A stretch of 64,000 bases of DNA from assembly GCA_009741485.1 (NCBI GenBank), contig CM019214.1, forward strand, positions 6,429,719 through 6,493,718, in the 5' to 3' direction. The stretch's first letter is position 1. Each line of letters opens with the position of its first letter. Under the pieces are notes generated by a model that saw only the letters and a program-made list of their open reading frames with translations, had not been told where the DNA came from and did no database searches. This DNA comes from Malurus cyaneus samueli. Taxonomy: Eukaryota > Chordata > Aves > Passeriformes > Maluridae. Below are positions 41,691 to 52,799 of the stretch, piece by piece. Made by a program: the position numbers and the translations under genes.

Positions 41691-42002
41691 TACATGTCTA
41701 GAATGCTGAAGAATTGAATGCAAACTGTTAAAAATGCATGGAGAATGTAATTGATTAATAAAGATCTATAGACTGGAATAATAACAACAACAATAACAGC
41801 AGCAAAATTAATAATCATCAAAAAGCAGCCAATCCAATAAATATTTAGGCAAATTAAACTTTATTCAAGAGCAGTCATCTCTGGATCTCATTGGGTTTTT
41901 CTGTCATAGATTGCACTGTGCAAAAGTAACCACTCGTGCCATAATAATTTGCATAATTTAAGGAAAAAGTTAATGAAAGAAAAATAATAATAATGAAACG
42001 AT

Positions 42003-42015
42003 CATAATAAAATAA

Positions 42016-42046
<31 letters not shown>

Positions 42047-42050
42047 TAAG
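42003..42050. repeat. (TAA)n microsatellite
   Basis: About ten TAA units with AAATAA interruptions, only in copy A of the duplication. Confidence 0.9.
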
Positions 42051-42777
42051 TTAGTGCGATTTCTTTGTGTACGTCTCCAGAAAGTGTACCTCACTGTCAG
42101 AATTAGCTCACAGTGATTCTAAATAACTTATTGAAATAAACTTATTTTCAAATATCAAGTTTGAGCATGCCACTATTGAAAAATCTTCTGGGCTATCTGC
42201 AGTAGCCTGAAAACCTGTAATCCTTACATATTCTTATTTTACTTCAATTTAGAAAATTTTAAGGTTTATACATCTTCATGCTTGCATGAATAGTTCACAC
42301 AAAACTTTTTTTTTGAGAATATAAAGGGGAAAGAGGTATTTTAAAATTGAAATATTACAATTTCTTTTCTTCTAAATGTACTTCATATACCTTCTCCATG
42401 ATTACAAATTATAAAGCACTGTGTTTCTTGAAACATTAAAATCTTCTCTATAAATCACAGCAAGGTTTCTGTATTTATTAATTATTAAACATGAGGAAAA
42501 GGAGTGCTATGGAAATGCACTGCAGCCTCATCTTAGGCAGCAAAATTGAAGTCCCAGCAATGCTCAAATGAGGAATTTGCTTCCTCTTGGTGTTGGAATG
42601 TGTCTGTTTTATTCTCTTTTACCTTTCTTGTTTCTTGCTGACCAAATGAACTTTGATAAATAAGTAATAAAAATAGGAGAAGAGGGGAGACTTCTGTGTT
42701 GAATCAGCATTCATGGCATCTTCCCATCCCTTTCTTTTATATGGGAGAAGGAAAAGGTGTGCTGTGATCTGATTGCT

Positions 42778-42802
42778 NNNNNNNNNNNNNNNNNNNNNNN
42801 NN
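42778..42802. other. Assembly gap (25 N)
   Basis: Twenty-five N lie between the two copies of the large duplication. They are followed by a T-rich string (42,803-42,831) that matches neither copy well. Confidence 0.95.
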
Positions 42803-44916
42803 AATTTTTTTTGTGTATGATTGTTTTTTTTAGTAATGGTCACCTGATGTAAACAATCTCCTATTCAACACAGTCAGGAGCATCAAGTTCTGCTTCCACA
42901 GAAAAATGGGATGGACAGCAAAAGTTGAATTGGGCCCAGTACTGTGAGTAGTGAATAAGTGCTGAAAGACCACTTGCTTTGCTGGTGATGTTTTTGCACT
43001 TGGCTTTCCTTCGTTTCCTTGTATTTATTACTTTTGATAAAATACATAAACAAGCATTAAACATGTAATAAATTATGTCTTTGGTTCTACTTTTGAACGT
43101 TTTAATTCCACTGTGAGTCTATGCTTATGAAGTCAAAAAGTTGTTGCATTTTTTGCATTGTTGAGGCAATGGAACGTAAAGATTTCTGGCTTTCATTACA
43201 CACTGAAAATGTTTAGGCGTTTCTTCTACATTTCAAATAATGAAGGTGAGAGCCTAACCTTTTGCCATCAACAGGTGTCATTTTTGCACATGCTTTCAGT
43301 TTAAGTCTTTAGACCATCCATATGCCTATCATCTTTCAGTGTGTGAGGGGAAATCATCAGGAGCAGTTTGTAACCTCTTTATCATCAGGCTGCAGCTATT
43401 TTTATACAAAAGGCTGATTTGATTATTTTGCTTGATTTTGTCTAAACTACTAACAAGAGATTGCATACTTACCAAATTAGAGAGTAACAACACCTGTAGG
43501 CAATGTGTTATACAATGAATTAACCTTATCTATGCTCTCTGTCTCAGTAAATATTTTGTTTGTTGAATTATTTATCCTTTGTTATTATTTTTCTGACTGC
43601 AAATATGGAAATACAATTTACCTTGATTGAAAATATGAAATTTTTATTCAATGAGTAGGGTATTAAGTCATGTTTAAGAATGTGAATACATTTCTTTGAC
43701 TGTCAGAGAAGGCTTTGCTTGGCTTCTATTCTTACTCTGTACAATTCCTAATTGTTTTTATTTTGTTTTTAATGTGGAGATTAATTTAGCAATTTTATAC
43801 TGTTTAAAAAGCCTTTATGTAACAGTGAAATTTTGGCAGCTGGATTGTCTACCCTTATCAGGGTTTCTGTGACAACATCTTCCCCAAGTTTATAAATTAT
43901 GTAATAAAGAAACTTTTCAAAGCCAAACCTTATTAGGCAGCTGTTCTTTTAAGGTCTTGTTTTGGTTTTTCTTTTTTGGTTTTAGTTTTATGTTATATGT
44001 TTTGTTGTGGTTTTTTTTAATTCATCAATATTGGATCCTTGCAGTTTTAGGACACCCAATATCCAAGGGCAAAACCACTCCATTGGTTCTAATGCTTCTT
44101 GAAATGCAGTGACATAGGCTTAGTGTTAAAAAGCTGAAATAAAGTCTGAAAACAGTGAGTCAAAAGGATGCCTAGAATGAAATACTGGATGCTTTTTCTT
44201 TTCACTTTGTCTACTGTTGGACATTAAGCTGGTTTTCAAAACTATAAATCATTGAATTTATGAGGGTCAGTTGTGCTTCCTGTCGGCAACATCAAGCAGT
44301 AAGCAAGAAATAGCTTTTTCTGACTGGTTACTTTGATTAGAATGAACCTGATTAAAATGTTTGTTTGGCACTACAGATATAGACACACTTGTACTGTGCA
44401 ATGTTGGGAGCTGATGCATGATTAAAAATCATGGCTGTGGTCCTCTTTTAATTCAGTGCCATAAGACTTTGGTTATTCAGCATTCACCAATGGGGTTTCC
44501 TCTGCAAGGAATGCGAGCTTATTTTTGGTAATAGGAGAAGTAAACAGCGTTGAGGAAAAAATGTCTGTGTTTGGAAAAACACCATTAAGTTTGTTCATAT
44601 GTGATAAATATTCGCTTTTTTAATAACAGCACAGTAAAATATATTTTTTGTATTTCACCACAATCTTTTCATTAAAAAAAAAAAGAAGTTATTTTCTGAA
44701 TGAAATTAGGCTACAATCTGAATAGAGATGCTAAATCCATGATATTTAATGCATGGATACAAAGGCTTTTCCTCATTCACATTAGAAAGGAAAAAAAAGT
44801 TATGGAAAGTTTTCAGAAATAGTCACAAAGGGAGCTTCTTTACTACAAATATTAATATATAAGATATTTATGCAGAGAAATTAAAGATTATTAAAAGAAA
44901 AAAATTGTCTTAGGCT

Positions 44917-44946
44917 TTATATATATAATATATTATATATATATAT
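44917..44946. repeat. TA microsatellite
   Basis: An imperfect (TA)n tract within the copy-B-only segment. Confidence 0.85.
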
Positions 44947-44994
44947 GTTCATTTCATATACAAAGCTTATCCCCTCCTTTTTTAAATAAGGAAA

Positions 44995-45032
44995 GGAAAA
45001 AAAAAAAAAAAAAAGGGAAAAAAAAAAGAAAG
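44995..45032. repeat. Poly-A tract
   Basis: Long A-runs interrupted by GGG and single G, within the copy-B-only segment. Confidence 0.85.
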
Positions 45033-47769
45033 GGAGAAGTAATGCCTGCTTATCATGTCATCTTTCTTCCAGCTGATGGAGTGTGATCTTTCCTGTATTT
45101 GCCATACATTGCTAAATATGACTAAATATTCTCAAACTTTTAGGAAGAAAAATAAAAGATATATTTGTAATATAAGAGAATAGTCTGTAGCAGAAAGGTA
45201 GTTAAAACTTGCCCTCACTGACGGCTTTTTAATTAGTATGTTTAATTATATTTATTAAATTATATAGCACAAAGAGTAACCTGTCTGGTAATATATCATT
45301 TAGACATTCCATTGCTTTTATCGACTTTAAAACAATACTATTCTAATTCTTATAAAGAGTACTTCTTTGGTTCTTTATTCATCAGATTGTTTCTTCAAGA
45401 ATGGTTTGACCCCTATTTTTTCAAAATTTCCATAAAATATTTATACTGCTAATGTTCAAAGTAGCCTCTCAAATATATGTGCTGAAAAGGAACTACAAAA
45501 GGCAAGACTTGGCTACCTTCACATGACTGAATATTTACCCTATAAACATTCTTGTAAATTTGGTGAAATTGTACAATGGCCAAGGTTTTTTTCGGAAAAG
45601 GCGTAGAAACTCAGAGTGCAGAAGAGTAGTATGCAATTTAAAGTAAAAAATATATAGGATTTACAAGTAGTCTTTTTCATCTTTTTTAACTAGACACAGA
45701 GAAAACATAATATAATTCTATAAAAATCTAGACAGAAAATTTTGATTACCTAATTGTACATTTATATTGTTAAAAAATCAAAGGCAATTGTGATATATTT
45801 TCATTTTTCAGAAATGCAATATTAATTCTGGCCTGATCTTCTGCCCCCTGGCCCCACACAAAAGTGTTCAGCTTCCAGCCCAGACTTAATTTTATTTCTC
45901 TGCTTTTTATTTGTATGAAGGCATGAATGAACATGAGAAAAGAGAAAAATAGTTGTTTCCTTATAAAAACTTATGTTTAGCATAAAAATATGATAATTCT
46001 GTTTTTCAAAAAGATTTCTTGGAGCAATTTTCAGATCTGTCATTATATACTTTTTCCCATTAAGCCCAGTTAGCCCTCAATACTTCCTATTCCTTCCATG
46101 TTTAAAGAATAATATGCCAGAATGTTGCATTACACAGCATCGTTTCTTGAAGCAATCATGGTAAATTATGGACCTCTTCAATCTTCCACCAAAGGAAAAA
46201 AAAATTAGAAAGAAAAGATTACAGTTCCTGCCAGGGATCTGACTAAGTCTCCAGCTGTTAGGACAGATGGAAAATTCCATAAGTCTTTACATGGTAGCCC
46301 AAAGAATTGTAAATTTGTAGTCAACTTTTCATATTTCCTTCTTCGGCTATCCTTGAATGAGAAAATGAGTATGAGAAAGGCAAAATGAGGGGCATTTGGT
46401 ATTTTTTTCCATGCCATTGTGGCAGATGGAGAAGAGTATTAAAACTACAGGTAAATCCTTACTTTAAGGTGCTACTGTTAGTTTTTAATTTTTTTTTTTT
46501 TTTTTTTTTGTAAGAAATCTCCTTTTGGGCTGTATATAGAGCAACAGAATTGGCTAGTTTCATCAACTTTAATTGAATTGTATGAATATTTTTCTGATGA
46601 GGTTATATTCCATTGGAAATATTTCTGTTGTAATGCATCAACAATGTGTTTCTAGAAAATATTTCTGCTGGAAAACAAAAGAAATAACAGAAGCATAACA
46701 GGAGATAAAACAGAAAAATGAAACAGTTTATAATTCCACCTCACTATGAAATATTAGTTGTGTATTGGTCTGCAAGTCACATTGTATAAACATCCAACAA
46801 TGCTTGGAACCTAACATCAGCTTTAGTTTATACTTCTCATTCCATGTTCATTATTCTAAAAAGACTCTTGACTTAGTAAAGCTGAAAATAAAAGAAAGAG
46901 AATGCATATTGTTGTCAGATAAAATATAGAAAATCTTGCAGTAGTGGATTGTGACATGCTTGCAAGGAAACTGCTCTGTTGCTTTTCTAAGTGTGTTTTT
47001 ATTAAGCAGTGTGATTTATGGGGAGGGGTTGTGGAGAGAAGAATAAAATGTCATGACTAAAATCTGTTAAATTGTAATAGATATTTTAAGGTACTTAAAA
47101 TATAATATGTTCTTAGTACATAAATAAGTTTTTTTTCTGGCCTTTCATTTTCAAATATTTTACTGAATATCCAAAATCACTTGAAGTCTGTCTTGGACAA
47201 AGAAGATTTTCTTTAACACCTGTTTTTAGTCTAACTGGAAGATTTTTCTGTGTGAGGCTTCAGGTTTAGTGATCGTTTGTTGTTGACTACAGTCCAGATC
47301 AGCACTGAGTAGAATTTGACATTCTCAGCACGTATGTCTTAGTCTAAATGGACGATTGTAGGTCATCAATTTCAGAATTTAGACTGATATCAATCAAGAG
47401 TCATATCTGGGCACTTAAATTTTATATCCGAATACAGAAACTCATGGATATTACTTTATTAGCCATTTTGCTGGGCATGTATTTTCTTTGTATCTTTAAA
47501 GGCAATCTAAGATCATTAGTTCAGACTTCGGAATTCAATTTCATTGGCTCTTCTGCCCCATTCTGATAAAGGAAATGACCACTCCTGTTTCTAATTGATT
47601 TTCCTTAAAAAAGTCTCATTGTTGCACCCATGTCCCTAAGAACTTTTAACCAAGCCTATTTCTGCCCTTTTTTTTTTTTTGTTATTGTTCATTGGAAATT
47701 ATTTCCATTCCAACACTAAACCCAAGAATTAGTAATGCCATTTAGTGGTACCATTTGAGTATTCCAGGC

Positions 47770-47890
47770 CAGTTTGATGGGGCTCTGAGCAGCCCCATTT
47801 ATAAAATTGTACCTTCTAATGGCAGGGAGGTTGGGAGTAGATGACTTTAAGTTCCTTCCAGCCCAAACCATTCTATCACTCTACCATTGT
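47770..47890 (+). mobile_element. CR1 LINE 3'-end fragment (in copy B)
   Basis: The counterpart of 41,010-41,130. Here the tail reads 'gtagatgactttaagttcct' and 'tccagcccaaaccattctat', nearer the usual CR1 end. It is a truncated copy with no coding part. Confidence 0.8.
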
Positions 47891-50800
47891 ATAAAAGCTG
47901 TAAAATTGGCCAGTCTAGTCTGCTCACTGTCAGAATTAGCTCACAGTGATTCTAATAATAACTTATTGAAATAAACTTATTTTCAAATATCAAGTTTGAG
48001 CATGCCACTATTGAAAAATCTTCTGGGCTATCTGCAGTAGCCTGAAAACCTGTAATCCTTACATATTCTTATTTTACTTCAATTTAGAAAATTTTAAGGT
48101 TTATACATCTTCATGCTTGCATGAATAGTTCACACAAAACTTTTTTTTGAGAATATAAAGCAGGAAGAGGTGTTTTAAAATTGAAATATTACAATTTATT
48201 TTCTTCTAAATGTACTTCAAATACCTTCTCCATGATTACAAATTATAAAGCACTGTGTTTCTTGAAACATTAAAATCTTCTCTATTAAATCACAGCAAGG
48301 TTTCTGTATTTACTTAATTATTATACATGAGGAAAAGGAGTGCTATGGAAATGCACTGCAGCCTCATCTTAGGCAGCAAAATTGAAGTCCCAGCAATGCT
48401 CAAAATGAGGAATTTGCTTCCTCTTGGTGTTGGAATGTGTCTGTTTTATTCTCTTTTACCTTTCTTGTTTCTTGCTGACCAAATGAACTTTGATAAATAT
48501 AAGTATAAAATAGGAGAAGAGGGGAGACTTCTTGTTGAATTCAGCATTTTCATGGCATCTTCCCAATCCCATTGTCTTTTATATGGGAGAAGGAAAGGTG
48601 TGCCTGTGTCTGACTTGCTGCAGACCTGGCTTTTATCACTCTCTTATTATCTCAACACCTTCTTAAGTTTGACATTTTTCCTGTAGCGTGTGCACATTTT
48701 CAGGAAACTGTAAATGTGGTGGAAGGATATGAGAAGGGGAAATAAAATGTTCTCTTTAGTTCTATTAAAGTCCCCAGTACCTGAATAAATGTATAGTTTG
48801 CATAATACTGCTCTAGTTGATTTTTAGTAGGCTTTGTTCTTGGAAAAGGTTTTCAGGGTATCTCCAAAGTGAAAGAAAATGAAAAAAATCCTCTCTATAT
48901 TAGCCATTTCTTGCTCTCAAGACTTCAGTAGAAACTGGAAATCTATTTCCAGTAAGTCCAAACAACCTTACTTTTATATAGATCCTTTTATCACTGAGGA
49001 AAAAAAGTCCTTGAAAATGAAGGAGAACACGAAACTTAAAACATTTTTTTTAAGTATCTTTCTTTATGTTATGTGAAGGTGATTGAATTTTTTCTAAGGG
49101 ACAAAGAAGCTGAAGTGCTGTCAATTTTTTTTAATCATTGGAAACAATAGTAATAATGGGGTTTTCTATCTAAATGTCTCCATAAACCCACTTGTCACGT
49201 TTGTATGTAAATCTACATAAACCAATTCTTTTTTTTACCAACAAAGAGACAACTTATACTTGTTCTACTTGAGTATGTTTAATAGAATTAATCTCTTTAG
49301 TACTAGACAGAGTTTTGGAAGGATCTATTGTGTAGGCTATGTAGCATAATTGAAATAGTACAGTGTTCTGTACCAGTTCAATGAAAAAAAAAGAAAAAAT
49401 AATAAAAAAAAAATAATATTAAAAGCCCCTTGTTAAGACCATACTTATTCCATTTCCGTTGTAAATAGTATATTGAAATATTGTGAAAATGTGAAGAAGG
49501 GCAGGGAAACAATATTAAAACAATATTAAAACAAATAAACAAACAAAAAATAAAGAAAAAAAAAAGGCAGAAGAAACCCTGGGAACACAAATGAAGAGTA
49601 AATCAAGAAATTTCTATTGTTAGTGCCCAGTATACCAAACAATCTGAAATACCTGTTTTAATGGTATAAGCACATAAGTCTGAAGACAGAAAGCCACTTT
49701 ATTACTGTATACAGAAAAAGCTACTCTCTTGAAAAAGAGAGAATTGACTAAATGCCAAACAACTTTAATGCTAAAAAAACCATTCACACATGTTTAGTAG
49801 ACCTGAAAGAAAGGGCTTTCTGTCTAAGAGGAGAGTTTTGAGGTTTCTTTTACAATTATGTAAGCTAAATGTATAAAAAACATTACCAACATCTCAATGC
49901 GTAGTGTAATGTGTTCCCTCAATGCTAGGTACATTTAATCAGTGTGAGAACACTTAAATATAAACTTAATAAGCAATCAAGGGGTCAGTATAAAAAATAA
50001 TTTCAAATGCATTTCAAAGAGCTGTTTCAAATTCTCTGCAGTTCCACTGCAGAGACTAATACAAAGAAGTTAACACAGAAAATGCAAATTATTGAATCCT
50101 TTAGAGAAATTACTTTTTTTTTTTTTTCTCCAAGTTTGTGATCATTAAAGTAATTAAAAATTTATTTTTCTTTTTTAAAAGACTTCAGATTTAGGCAATA
50201 CTGCTCCACTGCCCAGGGAGATCTTTGTCACACCAATGTAGAAGTCTGTTGTGGATAAGGGTGTAGGACTCCACTGGGAAGGAATTTTATGTGGTTCTCT
50301 GTGGCTCTATTCTGTATCCCTAGTACACACTGCCATACCATAATGCTGGCTATGGCTTGACTAGGAAAGCAGATTCACTGGGAATGGATTAGAAAGTCAC
50401 ATTACACCTATTGAAAGGGAGCTTTGTAAAGAAATATTCACATATGAGGTTAGAAAGCACTAACTGCACAACAATTTTGGGAAAGCAGTCTTATTCTTGT
50501 AATTGAAAATGTATTGGTGAACTGTCATAATGGCTGGAAAAGATCATGAATTCTTTCTTAAATTCATGCCCTAATGTCTGCAACAGGATGCTATTCCTAA
50601 TACCAGTATGTCTGTTTGAAAGCATTATTGCCACCATATATCTATGCTTTCAAAGCCACACACCAAAATTGCAAACAGTTTGACTGAAACAAATAATTTC
50701 AAGCACAAAACAAGATCAAATTGAAATTTGATATCCTCTCAGCCTATATCAAGGTGTGTTCACAGTGCTCTCTGCTGAACAGGTACACAGCACTGATAAG

Positions 50801-52023
50801 CACAGATGTTGCACCCTCACTAAACAGATGTGTGTGGGCATTTGCCATTGCTATTGGCTAAATCCCAGAGTAAAGGCAAATTGAGAGCCACATTTATTCC
50901 TTTCTGTGTGATCCTTTAGATCCTTTTAGCTCTAAAGTCCTTTAGAGCTTTAATTGAGCTTATTCAATAAGGACCACCTCCACATCCAGGGGATTTTATT
51001 TTTTCTCTCTGCCTTCAACTCAAAGTTTCTCTCACCCACCTTTGTGTGGCTTAAGGATGCTCGTGGAAAGATACAGACATCCAGAGAGAATAACTTGAGA
51101 CAGAGGACCTGAATTAATAATTCACAACACTATGTGCCTTACTGATGTTGAATCTTCAGACTTCTAATGAACTCCAAGTTGTCATCTAGAAAAAATACAA
51201 CAAGCAATCCCCCAGAGGTTTCTTCCTGTAGGTTAAAAAACCCCAAAACCCACAAAAACCCCCTTTAATTTCACTTAATGTTCTTTGCGGCCAAAAGTCT
51301 TGATTAAACAATTTTTAATGTAATTTATATGCAAATAAGCAAATCATCTGTGTATTGTTTTCCTAAGCTAAGAAATAATATTAACTACAGCCTTCTAAAT
51401 GTCATTAACCTAAGCACCTTTGCAAAACTGAAATATGTTTTTGTGTTTAGCTTTTACACAGCCACATTAACTTTTTCCCCCAGAGGATTTCTCTTGCTAA
51501 ATCTGTATTTATTTGTCTTTTTAAAGGGCTTTCACTTGGTGCAAGTATGAGACACAGCTGAAATCTTTCCTCACTAATATATTTTATATTATAGTCTTAT
51601 TCACTTGTGTTTTGGAGAAGGTCTGAATCAGGAATGTTCTTTTTCCAAGAGGTGTACCCTGAACCACAAAGTGCAGTTATCTCTGTAGGTTCTTTATATT
51701 CCTTTTTCAATCACCTTTGCCTAAAGACTTTTACAAATGGCAGTCATGACTGCACATCCCTTTCCTTACTTCTGTGCTCTGGCCTCTTGTTATCCTGACA
51801 TTCCCAAAGAAATATGTAAACCTCTTTCAGGTTCATTCTTTCTATAGTACATTAAAGTAGATCATTATGTACTGATCACATATGTACTTCCTGATCCTTT
51901 CATTACTGTGTTTGCCCTTATATTTTTGGACAAGAATTTAAGAGAAATAGCTACCCTGATGGTTGTTTGGAAGGCATTTAAAAAGAAAAGAAAAAATAAG
52001 CTCCTGCCTTTCAAGAGGATGTT

Positions 52024-52040
52024 CCAGGTTCTGAACCTGG
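52024..52040. repeat. Small inverted repeat
   Basis: CCAGGTTC-T-GAACCTGG, 8-bp arms around one base. It is a near-perfect palindrome of the kind bound by dimeric factors, with no further support. Confidence 0.5.
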
Positions 52041-52214
52041 CAACAGCATTTGAGTCAACCTGAATTATGGTGATTGAATGCAGCAGAGCATTCACTAGCA
52101 GATGAAAGACACTGCAACGTGATATTTTGAACAATCTGCTGAAGGTTTTGGGTGAATAAGTCAATGAAACTGGCGCTATTTTATTTTAAGAACACCTTCT
52201 TTCTGATCCCCTGA

Positions 52215-52237
52215 AAGGCATCACCTTGTGATGCCTT
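52215..52237. repeat. Perfect 10-bp inverted repeat
   Basis: Arms AAGGCATCAC and GTGATGCCTT are exact reverse complements with a CTT loop. It is the strongest compact hairpin I noticed, but there is no tail, flanking stem extension or known family to name it. Confidence 0.6.
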
Positions 52238-52798
52238 GTAAAAAGCAAACACTTTCACAATAATGTTTTAATTTAGCTGTTAATATTTTCAAAACATTAT
52301 TTTTGTAACTTTTTTCCATCCCAGGATTTTAAGGCAGAAAAAGGTTTGATTGTGATATTAATAATAACGGTCTTTTTTTTTTTAATTAAATGGAAAACTA
52401 AATTTTGAAGCCCTTACAATATCTATGTTCAAGCAGGTAGTTTCTGAACAGAATTTGGCTTTGTTCCTGTTTGTTGAAATGCTGAACTCATAAACCATGA
52501 AACAATTAGCTGGACTACAAATTAAGTAAGAATCTCTTTCCATTATTGCAGTTAATTCTTGAATGCCAGCTCAACAGGAATGAAATTGGCTGGTAGCACA
52601 CCTGTTGCAGACAGTGATAAACTATCTTTCAGCCTTTTGCCTTGCACAGTTAAGATTTAAGAAGCTGATTTGGCCAAGCCTGTTTAAAGCAATAACATCT
52701 TTTTTTTTTGCAGGTAAAACAGTACTTCATTCCACATTAGCAACAGACTGTTTCACTGATTGTGAGGAGGAGAATACCAATGAGTTTTAAAAATACAT

Positions 52799-52799
52799 N
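52799..52799. other. Single ambiguous base (N)
   Basis: One N within AT-rich sequence, either an uncalled or a masked base. Confidence 0.95.

Larger units (their letters stand above)
41163..42090. other. Segment present only in copy A
   Basis: At the matching point in copy B (about 47,922) the sequence jumps straight from 'agtctg' to 'ctcactgtcag'. The segment holds a minus-strand CR1 fragment and a TAA microsatellite and is otherwise AT-rich without a gene. Confidence 0.75.
37190..42777 (+). repeat. Large direct duplication, copy A (left of gap)
   Basis: This block matches 42,832-48,620 in the same orientation along most of its length. Matching anchors include 'tgtgctgaaaaggaactaca' at about 38,801 and 45,479, and 'tctgactaagtctccagctg' at about 39,567 and 46,237. 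Copy A has about 928 bp absent from copy B (about 41,163-42,090). It lacks about 1.1 kb and about 0.1 kb that B carries. The middle is almost identical to B, while the last part before the gap differs by many 1-3 base indels. There is no gene in it. It is likely one of two unmerged versions of a single locus. Confidence 0.9.
44032..45127. other. Segment present only in copy B
   Basis: In copy A the flanks meet near 38,433-38,451 with only about 18 unrelated bases between them. The segment holds a TA microsatellite (44,917-44,946) and an A-rich tract (44,995-45,032), both plausible causes of mis-assembly. No gene or known transposon is recognised. Confidence 0.75.
42832..48620 (+). repeat. Large direct duplication, copy B (right of gap)
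   Basis: This is the second version of 37,190-42,777. Its first 1.2 kb (42,838-44,030) differs from copy A by many 1-3 base insertions and deletions, largely in homopolymers and short repeats. From about 45,128 on it is almost identical to A. It carries about 1.1 kb (44,032-45,127) and about 0.1 kb (47,260-47,365) missing from A, and lacks A's 928-bp segment. It continues to the right into unique sequence. No gene is recognised; its short open frames are counterparts of those in copy A. Confidence 0.9.
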
